From assembly GCF_018860625.1 (NCBI RefSeq), contig NZ_JAHKQB010000001.1, positions 1-64,000 of the forward strand: DNA of 64,000 nucleotides, written 5' to 3'. The notes under the pieces were generated by a model. It was not told the DNA's origin and searched no databases. It worked only from the letters and a program-made list of their open reading frames with translations. How positions within the stretch are numbered: position 1 is the stretch's first letter; each line of letters starts with the position of its first letter. This document shows positions 47,029-55,744 of the stretch, one piece after another. The DNA comes from Paracoccus sp. C2R09. Lineage in GTDB: Bacteria; Pseudomonadota; Alphaproteobacteria; Rhodobacterales; Rhodobacteraceae. The translations under genes and the position numbers were made by a program.

Positions 47029-48107
47029 CGCCCGTGCTGACCCCCGCATCCGAGGCCGAGCTGTCCGAGATCCTGACCGGCCGCACCACCCCCCTGCGCA
47101 TCAACGGGGGCGGCACCCGCCTGCGCCCCGACGGGCCGGGCGACGCGCTGACCACATCGGCCATCAGCGGCGTCGTGACCTATGAACCGGGCGAGCTGAC
47201 CCTGATCGCCCGCGCGGGCACCCCGGTCCAGCAGATCGAGACCATGCTGGCCGCCGAAGGACAGGCCCTCTCGTTCGAGCCGATGGACCATCGCCGCCTG
47301 ACGGGCCTGTCGGGCGATCCCACCATTGGCGGCATCGTCGCGGCCAACGTGTCCGGTCCGCGCCGCATCCTTGCGGGGGCCTGCCGCGATCACCTGCTGG
47401 GGGTGCGCTTCGTGGACGGGCAGGGGCGCATCCTCAAGAATGGCGGGCGGGTGATGAAGAACGTCACCGGCATGGATCTGGGCAAGCTGCTGGCCGGGTC
47501 GCACGGCACCCTGGGCATCCTGACCGAGGTCGCGCTGAAGGTCCTGCCCATGGCCGAAAGCAGCCGCACGCTGGTCATCGGGGGCATCGACGCCACCCGC
47601 GCCGTGCAGGATTTCGCCACCGCGCTGTCCACCCCGTTCGAGGTGTCGGGCGCGGCCTTCCATGACGGCACTGCATGGCTGCGGATCGAGGGGCTGACCG
47701 CGCAGGTCGCCTATCGCACCGACCGGCTGACCGCGCTGCTGGGCCGCGACCGCGTCGAGATCATCGAGGATGAGGACAGCCGCAGCCTGTGGCGCGACCT
47801 GCGCGACGTGGCACATTTGACGGGCGACGATCCGGTCTGGCGCATCCTGTGCAAACCCTCGGAGGGGCCGGCCATCGCGGACCGGCTGGGCGGGCAGTGC
47901 GCGCTCGACTGGGGCGGGGCGGCGGTCTGGTATTCGGGGCCGAAGGATGCCGCGACGGTGCGCGCGGCAGGCGGACATGCCATGCTGGTCCGCGGGCAGG
48001 GCGCGGTCTTCCCGCCCGAGGCGCCCGTGGTGGCCGAACTGTCGCAAAGGCTGCGGCGCACCTTCGATCCGGCCAACATCCTCAATCCCGGCCTGATGGG
48101 GGACTGA
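47025..48107 (+). CDS. glcE: Glycolate oxidase subunit GlcE
   Basis: This 360-aa FAD-binding subunit is shorter than GlcD, with LRINGGGTRLRPDGPG (about 24-39), TIGGIVAANVSGPRRI and GHAMLVRG near the end, as in GlcE proteins. It has no metal centre. It lies between glcD (4-base overlap) and glcF (1-base gap). Confidence 0.92.
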   Translation: MTPVLTPASEAELSEILTGRTTPLRINGGGTRLRPDGPGDALTTSAISGVVTYEPGELTLIARAGTPVQQIETMLAAEGQALSFEPMDHRRLTGLSGDPTIGGIVAANVSGPRRILAGACRDHLLGVRFVDGQGRILKNGGRVMKNVTGMDLGKLLAGSHGTLGILTEVALKVLPMAESSRTLVIGGIDATRAVQDFATALSTPFEVSGAAFHDGTAWLRIEGLTAQVAYRTDRLTALLGRDRVEIIEDEDSRSLWRDLRDVAHLTGDDPVWRILCKPSEGPAIADRLGGQCALDWGGAAVWYSGPKDAATVRAAGGHAMLVRGQGAVFPPEAPVVAELSQRLRRTFDPANILNPGLMGD

Positions 48108-48108
48108 C

Positions 48109-49422
48109 ATGCAGACGAATTTCACGCCCGACCAGCTGGCCGATCCCGCCACCGCACGCTCGAACGAGATCCTGCGGTCCTGCGTCCATTGCGGTTTCTG
48201 CACGGCGACCTGCCCGACCTACAAGGTGCTGGGCGACGAACTGGACAGCCCGCGCGGCCGGATCTACCTGATCAAGGACATGCTGGAGAACGGGCGCGTC
48301 CCGGACGAGAAGACGGTCAAGCACGTGGACCGCTGCCTCAGCTGTCTCAGCTGCATGACGACCTGCCCGTCGGGGGTCCATTACATGCACCTGGTCGATC
48401 ATGCCCGCGAATATATCGAGGAGAACTATCGCCGCCCCTTCGGCGACCGTGCGCTGCGCTGGCTGCTGGCGGTGATCCTGCCCTATCCGGGACGCTTTCG
48501 CCTGGCGCTGATGGGCGCACGGCTGGCGCGGCCCTTCGCGCGCCTGATGCCCGATGCGCGGCTGCGGGCCATGCTGGACATGGCCCCGGCCCGTATTCCC
48601 GCGCCCAGCCCGAACGACCGCCCCCAGAGCTTTGCGGCGGCGCCCGCGCGGACACTGCGGGTGGCCCTGCTGACAGGCTGCGCGCAGCGGGTGCTGAGCA
48701 CCGACATCAACGATGCGACCATCCGTCTGCTGCAGCGCCACGGCTGCGAGGTGGTGATCCCCCGGGGCATCGGCTGCTGTGGTGCGCTGACCCATCACAT
48801 GGGCAAGACCGACCAGAGCCATGCGATGGCCGCCGCCAATATCCGCGCCATCGCCGCGGAAATGGACGGCGATGGGCTGGACGCCGTCGTCATCAACACC
48901 TCGGGTTGCGGGACGACGGTCAAGGATTACGGGCACATGTTCCGCAACGACCCGCTGGCAGGCGATGCGGCCCGCGTCGCCGCCATCGCGCGCGACATAT
49001 CCGAGGTCATGTCGGATATCGGCCTGCGGGACGCGACACATGCCGATCCCATGCGCGTCGCCTATCACGCGGCCTGTTCGTTGCAGCACGGTCAGCAGGT
49101 CAGGTCCGCGCCCAAGGATCTGCTGCGGGCGGCGGGCTTCGATGTGGTCGAGCCGCGCGACGCCCATATCTGCTGCGGATCGGCAGGCACCTACAACCTG
49201 ATGCAGCCCGCGATTTCGGGTCAACTGAAGACGCGCAAGGTTGCAACGCTGCAGGAAACCGCCCCCGATGTCATCGGCGCGGGGAATATCGGATGCATGA
49301 TGCAGATCGGCACCGGCACGGGGATCCCCGTGGTCCACACGGTGGAACTGCTGGACTGGGCCACGGGCGGACCCCGCCCCGCCGCACTGAGCGATACGAA
49401 CACCACAAGGAGAACCGCATGA
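48109..49422 (+). CDS. glcF: Glycolate oxidase iron-sulfur subunit GlcF
   Basis: This 437-aa electron-transfer subunit has two 4Fe-4S motifs: CVHCGFCTATCPTYK (about 25-39) and CLSCLSCMTTCPSGVHY (about 76-92). They are followed by two CCG domains (CCGALTHHMGK and CCGSAGTYN) as in GlcF and heterodisulfide reductase D. It passes electrons from the flavin subunits towards the quinone pool. Its stop overlaps the GlcG-like start. Confidence 0.94.
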   Translation: MQTNFTPDQLADPATARSNEILRSCVHCGFCTATCPTYKVLGDELDSPRGRIYLIKDMLENGRVPDEKTVKHVDRCLSCLSCMTTCPSGVHYMHLVDHAREYIEENYRRPFGDRALRWLLAVILPYPGRFRLALMGARLARPFARLMPDARLRAMLDMAPARIPAPSPNDRPQSFAAAPARTLRVALLTGCAQRVLSTDINDATIRLLQRHGCEVVIPRGIGCCGALTHHMGKTDQSHAMAAANIRAIAAEMDGDGLDAVVINTSGCGTTVKDYGHMFRNDPLAGDAARVAAIARDISEVMSDIGLRDATHADPMRVAYHAACSLQHGQQVRSAPKDLLRAAGFDVVEPRDAHICCGSAGTYNLMQPAISGQLKTRKVATLQETAPDVIGAGNIGCMMQIGTGTGIPVVHTVELLDWATGGPRPAALSDTNTTRRTA

Positions 49423-49841
49423 AGACCGTCACCCGCTTGGACCTGAACGATGCACGCGCGCTGATCGCAGGCGCCGCCGCCCATGCCGAGAAGATCGGCG
49501 TGCCCATGTGCATCGCCATCACCGATGACAGCGGTCACCTGATCGCCTTCGAACGGATGGAGGGGGGCAAGATCACCTCGGGCATCATCGCGATCGACAA
49601 GTCCTTCACCGCCTCGGCGGGCAAGAAGGCCACGCATGACATCGGCACCGCATGTCAGCCGGGGGCCGCGGCATATGGCATCAACACCTCGATCGGGGGG
49701 CGGTTGATGGTGGTGGGCGGCGGCCTGCCGGTGATGCATGACGGGCAGGTCGTGGGCGGGATCGGCGTGTCCTCGGGGACGCCCGCGCAGGACCGCGAGG
49801 TCGCGCAGGCCGGGATCGACGCATGGGCCGCATGGGCCTGA
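49419..49841 (+). CDS. GlcG/HbpS-family heme-binding-like protein
   Basis: This 140-aa protein has the family pattern of the GlcG/HbpS group: MCIAITDDSGHLIAFERMEG (about 28-47), then IAIDKSFTAS and GGLPVMHDGQVVGGIGVSS. Members often sit at the end of glycolate operons; some bind heme, but the role in glycolate oxidation is not settled. No signal peptide is evident. It is coupled to glcF by a 4-base overlap. Confidence 0.88.
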   Translation: MKTVTRLDLNDARALIAGAAAHAEKIGVPMCIAITDDSGHLIAFERMEGGKITSGIIAIDKSFTASAGKKATHDIGTACQPGAAAYGINTSIGGRLMVVGGGLPVMHDGQVVGGIGVSSGTPAQDREVAQAGIDAWAAWA

Positions 49842-49854
49842 TCGCAGGGTCCGC

Positions 49855-49893
49855 GGGCATCCGCATCTGCCCCATCGGGCAATGCGGATGCCC
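49855..49893 (+). terminator. Strong hairpin ending the glc operon
   Basis: GGGCATCCGCAT (49855-49866) pairs exactly with 49882-49893, and inside it TGCCC pairs with GGGCA around loop CCATC after one bulged C. There is no T run, so it may act as an mRNA 3'-end stabiliser or a Rho-assisted end rather than a classical terminator. Confidence 0.55.
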
Positions 49894-50033
49894 CGGTCCG
49901 CGCGTCGCCATGTCCCGGATTTCGACGATCCGCTGACCCAACGGAAACCAAATGCGCGGTTGGGACGGCGTTTCCGGCCCATGCCCTAGGAAGGGGGTGT
50001 GCCCGACGAATCGGGCGTGGAAATAAGAAGGAC

Positions 50034-50384
50034 ATGAAGATGTCGAAAAAGACCTTTGCCGTATTCGCGATCATGCTGCTGGGCGCCGCAGGTGCCGCCA
50101 CCGCCGACGAGGCCCGCCGCGGCGATCGCGCCCCCGATCCGGCGCAGGTGATGCAGCATCTGGACACCAATGGCGACAAGCGCATCAGCAAGAAGGAATT
50201 CACCGACGGCGCGCCCAAGCAGCGCGAAACGTCGCAGCGTGGCGAGCGTTCTCAGCGTCCGGCGAATGCCGACGATCGCGAGCGCCCCAAGCCGGAAGAC
50301 ATGTTCAAGGCGATGGACCGCAACAATGACGGCTTCCTGAGCCTGCAGGAACTGTCGCAGCGTCCGCCGCGCCCCGCGAACTGA
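50034..50384 (+). CDS. Secreted EF-hand protein
   Basis: This 116-aa protein has a signal peptide (MLLGAAGAATADEA, cleavage near residue 24) and two EF-hand calcium loops: DTNGDKRISKKEF (about 44-56) and DRNNDGFLSLQEL (about 95-107), joined by a Gln/Arg/Pro-rich linker. Probably a periplasmic calcium-binding or sensing protein; its partner is unknown. GAAGG precedes the start; an ATG two codons later is equally possible. A terminator follows. Confidence 0.88.
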   Translation: MKMSKKTFAVFAIMLLGAAGAATADEARRGDRAPDPAQVMQHLDTNGDKRISKKEFTDGAPKQRETSQRGERSQRPANADDRERPKPEDMFKAMDRNNDGFLSLQELSQRPPRPAN

Positions 50385-50420
50385 GCCCCGGCGGCCCGTC
50401 ACGGTCGCCATCAACAAGGA

Positions 50421-50454
50421 AAGCCCGGCCCGCAGATGCGCGGCCGGGCTTTTC
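50421..50454. terminator. Bidirectional rho-independent terminator
   Basis: AGCCCGGCC (50422-50430) and GGCCGGGCT (50442-50450) form a perfect 9-bp stem followed by TTTT. The complement ends in TTTCC. It lies between two convergent genes (EF-hand and DUF1127) and can stop both. Confidence 0.85.
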
Positions 50455-50476
50455 GGTCATCCCCGTGGGGCCGGGA

Positions 50477-50689
50477 TCAGGCCTTCAGCGCAGCCTCGCG
50501 GGCGATGCGGTGGAAGTCGGCGCGGCTCAGGTTCAGGTCCAGCAGTTCACGGTCGCAGATGCTGTTCAGCTCGGCCATGGTGGTGCGATAGGACGCGGTC
50601 TGGCGGCGCCAGGTCGAAAAACGGTCCCACAGGCGGCGGGGCAGGGTGAAGCTGCTGGCGGGAACGGCGGTCTGGTACATGCTCATCAT
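50477..50689 (-). CDS. DUF1127 family protein
   Basis: This 70-aa protein carries the small DUF1127 C-terminal pattern: ELNSICDRELLDLNLSRADF (about 40-59), then HRIAREAALKA. Members are widespread small alphaproteobacterial proteins; some bind RNA or affect phosphate and stress physiology, but the role here is unknown. Three consecutive ATG codons follow GAGGAA; the middle one gives the best spacing and was chosen. Confidence 0.85.
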   Translation of the reverse strand: MMSMYQTAVPASSFTLPRRLWDRFSTWRRQTASYRTTMAELNSICDRELLDLNLSRADFHRIAREAALKA

Positions 50690-50902
50690 CATTTCCTCTG
50701 TTTCGGCGGGGTGGTCGGTCGCCGATGTCTTGTGACAGGGGATATATGGGCGATGTGCATCCGGACAACGCACATGAACGAATAGCGGCCTTCGCGTCAG
50801 TGCATGGGCCCGCGCGCCGGGGCGCGACGTCACCCCATGCCCGCCATGGTGTTCGGGGGGTCGCGGGGTATGCTGCCGGAAATGCCGCAGAAGGGCCGCG
50901 CC

Positions 50903-52300
50903 ATGACCGACAGCCAGTTCACCCCCATCCCGCAGATGCAGGCCGAGGTCGCGCGGCTGCGCGCCGCCTTCGACAGCGGCCGGACCCGCCCCCTCGAATG
51001 GCGGCGCGCGCAGCTGCAGGCGATCCTGCGCCTGTTGAAGGAACGCGAGGGCGACATCATTGCGGCCATCCATGCCGATCTGCGCAAGGGGCGGCTCGAA
51101 TCCTGGATGGCCGAGATCGCGCTGATCCGCACCGAGGCGAAGCACGCGCTGCGCCATCTGAAATCCTGGACCGCAAGGCGGCGCGTGCGCACGCCCATCG
51201 CGGCCCAGCCGGGGCGGTCCTGGGTTCAGCCCGAACCCCTGGGGGTGGTGCTGTGCATCGCCTCGTGGAATTTCCCGTGGCAGCAGACCCTGCAGCCCAT
51301 GGTGGGGGCGCTGGCGGCGGGGAACTGCGTGCTGGTCAAGCCGTCCGAGCTGTCCTCGCATTGCGCCGCTGCCATCGCGCGGCTGTTGCCGGAATATCTG
51401 GACCCCGAGGCGGTCGCCGTCGTGCAGGGCGGCCCCGAGGAGACGGGCGCACTGCTGGAATGCCGCTTCGATCACATCCTCTATACCGGGGGCGCGTCGG
51501 TGGGGCGCATCGTGATGCGGGCGGCGGCGCAGCACCTGACGCCCGTCACCCTTGAGATGGGCGGCAAATGCCCCGTGATCGTGGACCGCACCGCCGATAT
51601 CGCCCTGGCCGCGCGGCGCATCGTCTGGGCCAAGGGACAGAATGCCGGTCAGATCTGCATCAATGCCGATTACGTCCTGGTCCATCGCGACCGCGCCGCT
51701 GCCCTGACCGGGGCGCTGGCGGCCGAGTTCCGGCGCGCCTATGGCGCCGATCCGCAGATGTCGAAGGATTACGGGCGCATCGTGAACGAACGCCATTTCG
51801 ACCGTCTTCAGGCGCTGCTGTCGCAGGGCCGGATCGTCCAGGGCGGGCGCACGGATCGCGGCGATCTGTATATCGAGCCGACCATCGTCGCGGATGTGCC
51901 CGGGGACGCGCCCCTGATGCAGGACGAGATCTTCGGCCCGATCCTGCCCATCGTGGAATGGCAGGACGAGGACGATCTTGCGATGCAGCTCAAGGCGCAT
52001 GGCAAGCCGCTGGCGCTCTATGTCTTCTCGCGGGATCAGGGGTTCCAGGACCGGGCGCTGGACCGTTTCCCGGCAGGCATGGTGGCGATCAACGACCTGA
52101 TGATGTTCGCCATCGTGCCCGGACTGCCCTTCGGCGGGGTGGGGGGCAGCGGAATGGGGGCCTATGGCGGGCAGCAGGGGTTCCGCTGCTTCTCGCATAT
52201 GAAGCCGGTGCTGCGACGCGGATCGCGCATGGACATCGCGGCCCGCTATGCGCCCTATTCGGGCCTGAAGGAACGCATCATGCGGCTTGCACTGCGCTGA
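50903..52300 (+). CDS. Aldehyde dehydrogenase (class 3/coniferyl-aldehyde type)
   Basis: This 465-aa NAD(P)-dependent enzyme oxidises aldehydes to acids. Cofactor region ASWNFPWQQTLQPMVGALAA (about 118-137), general base E218 in TLEMGGKCP, nucleophile C252 in NAGQICINADYVL, and LPFGGVGGSGMGAYGG near the end, a pattern of the ALDH3/CalB branch. The residues beside the Cys (QICINADYV) differ slightly from the usual QTCIAPDYV. Start chosen at MTDSQ after a GAAGGG site. Its substrate is unknown. The tail overlaps the histidine-kinase gene by 23 bases. Confidence 0.9.
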   Translation: MTDSQFTPIPQMQAEVARLRAAFDSGRTRPLEWRRAQLQAILRLLKEREGDIIAAIHADLRKGRLESWMAEIALIRTEAKHALRHLKSWTARRRVRTPIAAQPGRSWVQPEPLGVVLCIASWNFPWQQTLQPMVGALAAGNCVLVKPSELSSHCAAAIARLLPEYLDPEAVAVVQGGPEETGALLECRFDHILYTGGASVGRIVMRAAAQHLTPVTLEMGGKCPVIVDRTADIALAARRIVWAKGQNAGQICINADYVLVHRDRAAALTGALAAEFRRAYGADPQMSKDYGRIVNERHFDRLQALLSQGRIVQGGRTDRGDLYIEPTIVADVPGDAPLMQDEIFGPILPIVEWQDEDDLAMQLKAHGKPLALYVFSRDQGFQDRALDRFPAGMVAINDLMMFAIVPGLPFGGVGGSGMGAYGGQQGFRCFSHMKPVLRRGSRMDIAARYAPYSGLKERIMRLALR

Positions 52301-54770
52301 GGGCCGCCCCCTCGCGGTCCAGTTCGGCCAGCAGTTCGCGCCCCTCCTCGGTCCATGCCGGGGCGGGCAGATGCTCCAGCCGCTGCAATGTCCGGCGCAG
52401 CGAGGCCTGCCCCAGGATCGCGGCCGAACCCGCCAGCTTGTGCGCGGTTTCGCGATCCGCGGTTTCCAGCCCGGGCGCATCCTTCAGCCCCGCGACAAGG
52501 CCCGCCAGTTCCCCCTGCAGATCGCGGATATGCCCCGCGAAGGCGTCGCGACCGAAGCGGGCGATGAAATCGGCGGCGGTATCCTCCTCGGCCGGGGCGG
52601 GTTCGGCCGGGCTGATTTTTTCGGCAAGGCGGGCAAGGTTGATGGGCTTGGTCAACATGTCGTCGAACACCGCAAGGATCCGGTCGCGATCCTCCTGGCC
52701 CGCATGGGCGGTGATTGCGATGGCGCGTGCGCCCGACGCCTGCACGTTCAGCGCACGGATGCCCGCCAGCGTCTCCAGCCCGTCCTTGCCCGGCATGCTG
52801 ATGTCCAGAAGCAGCAGATCGAACCGGCTGCCCGCCGCAAGGGCGATCCCCGTATCGCCGTTCTCGGCGCTTTCATGGGTGCAGCCCAACTCGTCCAGCA
52901 TATGTTCCAGGATCATTCGGTTGACGGCGTTGTCCTCGACGATCAGCACATGCAGGCCGCCTTCGATATCGGGCAGGGGCGCGGGCTTGGCGCGCGCGCG
53001 GACGGGGGCCACGCGGGGCAGGGGCGCGCGGATGGTGAACATCGTGCCCTCGCCCTCGATGCTGTCCACCGTGATGGTGCCGCCCATGTTCTGGACCAGC
53101 TTGCGCGTGATCGCGAGGCCCAAGCCCGTGCCCGGATTCTCGCGCGCGTAATCCGTGTCGATGGTCATGAACTCGTCGAAGATATGGGGCAGCTCCTCCT
53201 CGGGGATCCCCAGGCCGGTATCGGCGACGCGGAACTCGACCATGGCGCCGTCGTCCACGCGTTCGACCTCGACCGAGACCGAGCCGCCGCGCGTGAACTT
53301 GATCGCGTTGCCCACCAGGTTCACCAGGCATTGCTGGATCGCGCGCTTGTCGCCGCGCACGCTGCCGGTTTCCTGCCCCAGATAGGCCGTGTCCAGATCG
53401 TTGCCCCGTTCCAGTGCCGCCGGACGCAGGCTGTCCATCAGCCCCTCGATCAGTTCCTGCAGATCGAACTCCTCCTCTCGGCGTTCGGCCCGGTCGGCAT
53501 CCAGCCGCGACAGGTCCAGCACCTTGTTCACATGCGACAGCAGCAATTCGCCCGAGGTGCCGATCGCGGCCAGCATGCGCTGCTGGCGCGGGGTCAGTTC
53601 CTCGGACCGGATCAGTTCGAGCGACCCCAGGATGCCGTTCAGGGGGGTGCGCATCTCGTGGCTCATGACGGTCAGCAGCTTGGTCTTGGCCTTTTCGCCC
53701 GCACGGGCGCGGTCGCGGGCATCGCGCAGGTCCTGTTCGGCGGCCAGTTCGGCGCGGATGTCGCGGGCGAAGGCCACGAAGACCTCCTGCCGGTTCGACA
53801 GCGCCGCCGAGACCGAGATCTCGGCCGGGAACACCTCGCCCGACCGGTGCATCAGGCGGATGCGCTGCCGGCCCTTGCCGACCAGCTGGGATTCGCCCGT
53901 CTTGCGGTAATGTTCCAGCCTCTCGATATAGTCCTGCCGTTCGTCATGGGGAATGGTCAGGTCCACGATGCGCTTGCCGATCACCTCGCTGCGGGAATAG
54001 CCGAAGATCGTCTCGGATGCGCCGTTGAACTCGATGATGCAGCCGCGCGTGTCGATGACGAAGACCGCGTCCAGCGACGAGCTGATGGCCGCCTCGAAGC
54101 GGCTGCGCACGGTCTCGTTCTCGAAGGCGATGCGGGTGGCGCGACGATGGACGCGCTGCAGCACCGCAAGAGAGATGATCAGCCCCGCGATCAGCACGAG
54201 CGCGGTCGCGGCAAGTTGGCGCAGGGTTCCCATGATCTCGACCCTGCGCTGATCGGCCGATTGCGCGAACAGCGGGATGCCCGCAAGCGCCAGCTGCCGG
54301 ACCTCGGGGGCCAGGCTCTCGGCCCGGTCGATCAGATCCGGGACGGCCGCGATCAGGTCGGCGTCGTTCCCGTCGATCAGCGGCACCGAGCTGTCGAGGA
54401 AGTCCTGCACCGTTTCGAGCGATGCCGCGACCTTCGGTTCTGCCCGAAAGCGCACGAAGCGGCTGCTGGTGGCAAGGGTGTTGACCCGTCCGAAGAAGAC
54501 GTCGAAGCGGCGGCGCAGGTCGGAGGGATCGTCCAGATCCTCCTCGTCCACGTCATGCATGGCCAGGATCATGCGGAACAGTTCGACCTCGGTCTGGGAC
54601 AGGGTCCAGCGCACATCGTCGAGCGGCGCGGTGGACAGCCGGTCCAGGCCCTGCAGAACCTCGCGTGACAGAAGGACGGTCTGCGCAAGGCAGGCCACGA
54701 GGGCCGCGATCCAGAGGAAACCCGTCCATTGCTGCCGGAGAAGGCCCTGTCGCTTGCTGTCCTGGGTCAT
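52278..54770 (-). CDS. Hybrid sensor histidine kinase (PAS-HisKA-HATPase-REC-Hpt)
   Basis: This 830-aa membrane sensor has helix 1 at about 17-36 and helix 2 at about 184-204, enclosing a mostly helical periplasmic domain of about 145 residues. A PAS domain (about 225-340, RSFE-type DAVFVIDTRGCIIEFNGASE) follows. The phospho-accepting His is H371 in VMSHEMRTPLNG; ATP-site boxes are NLVGNAIKFT and VADTGLGIPEE. A receiver domain has D656 in LLLLDISMP, and a C-terminal Hpt domain has H777 in ETAHKLAGSA. This is a full His-Asp-His relay. Its last output is probably the divergent LuxR-type regulator. An AGAGGA site supports the start. Confidence 0.92.
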   Translation of the reverse strand: MTQDSKRQGLLRQQWTGFLWIAALVACLAQTVLLSREVLQGLDRLSTAPLDDVRWTLSQTEVELFRMILAMHDVDEEDLDDPSDLRRRFDVFFGRVNTLATSSRFVRFRAEPKVAASLETVQDFLDSSVPLIDGNDADLIAAVPDLIDRAESLAPEVRQLALAGIPLFAQSADQRRVEIMGTLRQLAATALVLIAGLIISLAVLQRVHRRATRIAFENETVRSRFEAAISSSLDAVFVIDTRGCIIEFNGASETIFGYSRSEVIGKRIVDLTIPHDERQDYIERLEHYRKTGESQLVGKGRQRIRLMHRSGEVFPAEISVSAALSNRQEVFVAFARDIRAELAAEQDLRDARDRARAGEKAKTKLLTVMSHEMRTPLNGILGSLELIRSEELTPRQQRMLAAIGTSGELLLSHVNKVLDLSRLDADRAERREEEFDLQELIEGLMDSLRPAALERGNDLDTAYLGQETGSVRGDKRAIQQCLVNLVGNAIKFTRGGSVSVEVERVDDGAMVEFRVADTGLGIPEEELPHIFDEFMTIDTDYARENPGTGLGLAITRKLVQNMGGTITVDSIEGEGTMFTIRAPLPRVAPVRARAKPAPLPDIEGGLHVLIVEDNAVNRMILEHMLDELGCTHESAENGDTGIALAAGSRFDLLLLDISMPGKDGLETLAGIRALNVQASGARAIAITAHAGQEDRDRILAVFDDMLTKPINLARLAEKISPAEPAPAEEDTAADFIARFGRDAFAGHIRDLQGELAGLVAGLKDAPGLETADRETAHKLAGSAAILGQASLRRTLQRLEHLPAPAWTEEGRELLAELDREGAALSAVQAA

Positions 54771-55111
54771 GCGTCCTCTGCCGTCGGGTCGGGTTGCAGG
54801 GGCATAATGGCGATCCGCCGAACATAGCGCGAGGGGGAAACGGCCATATCCGACGGACAACCCCAGTTTGCGTCGTTGGGGTGACAGTTCAACTGCGCAT
54901 CGGTATAACCATATCACCGAAGGATCAGGTCCGCGCGCAAAAGGCTGTCTATTGACAGGCGAATGCGATGGGCGGAAGGTTTGCGGCAATCACAGGCGCG
55001 GCCTTCGGGGCGGGGCCGCACATGCGAATGGACGGGCGAAAAGTTGCAGAAAATCATCACAGTCATCCGGGCCGCAAGGCATCTTCGCGCAGCATTCCGG
55101 GGTCGGAACTG
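54771..55111. other. Divergent intergenic region of 341 bases between sensor kinase and response regulator
   Basis: No convincing gene. Open frames here are upstream extensions of the two flanking genes. A small dyad, ACCCCA (54860-54865)/TGGGGT (54877-54882), and an A/T-richer stretch near 54895-54920 suggest promoters or a regulator site, but no clear -35/-10 pair was identified. Confidence 0.5.
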
Positions 55112-55726
55112 ATGCGCGTCCTGCTGGCCGACGATCACGAGATGGTTCGCGACACCATCGCCGCCTATCTGCGCAGCGAAGGGCAGGCGGTCGTCACCTG
55201 CGTACCAGATTTCACCGCCGCCGCGCGCGCCATCGGGGCCGATCAGCCCTATGATCTGATCCTGCTGGACTTCACCATGCCGGGAATGAACGGGCTGGAC
55301 GGGCTGAAGCGCGCGATCGAGCTGTCGGGCGACACGCCCGTCGCGCTGATCAGCGGCACCGCGCCCACCCGCATCGCGATGGAGGCCGTGGAGATGGGCG
55401 CCGCGGGCTTCATCCCCAAGACGCTCGGGGCCAAGTCGCTGGTGAATGCCGTGCGCTTCATGATCATGGGCGAGACCTTCGTGCCCGCCTCGGCCCTGGC
55501 CGAGGGCGAGGAGGAGAACGAGACCGAGTTCGTCCGCCAGCTGAGCCAGCGCGAACGCGAGGTGCTGTTGGGTCTGTGCCTCGGCAAGGCAAACAAGGAG
55601 ATCGCGCGCGAGCTGGACCTGCAGGAGGTCACCGTCAAGCTGCATGTCCGCACGCTCTGCCGCAAGATCGGCGCCAAGAACCGCACGCAGGCCGCCGTCA
55701 TCGCCAAGGAGGCGGGCTTCGCCTGA
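55112..55726 (+). CDS. Two-component response regulator, NarL/LuxR type
   Basis: This 204-aa regulator has a receiver domain (MRVLLADDHEMVRDTI, phospho-acceptor D53 in LILLDFTMP, conserved Lys in FIPKTLG) and a LuxR helix-turn-helix (LSQREREVLLGLCLGKANKE, about 143-162; VTVKLHVRTLCRKIGAKNR). Start set by similarity: longer in-frame versions add unlike residues. It is divergent from the hybrid kinase and is the likely partner. Confidence 0.9.
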   Translation: MRVLLADDHEMVRDTIAAYLRSEGQAVVTCVPDFTAAARAIGADQPYDLILLDFTMPGMNGLDGLKRAIELSGDTPVALISGTAPTRIAMEAVEMGAAGFIPKTLGAKSLVNAVRFMIMGETFVPASALAEGEEENETEFVRQLSQREREVLLGLCLGKANKEIARELDLQEVTVKLHVRTLCRKIGAKNRTQAAVIAKEAGFA

Positions 55727-55744
55727 TCGCGGCCCCGGCTGCCG

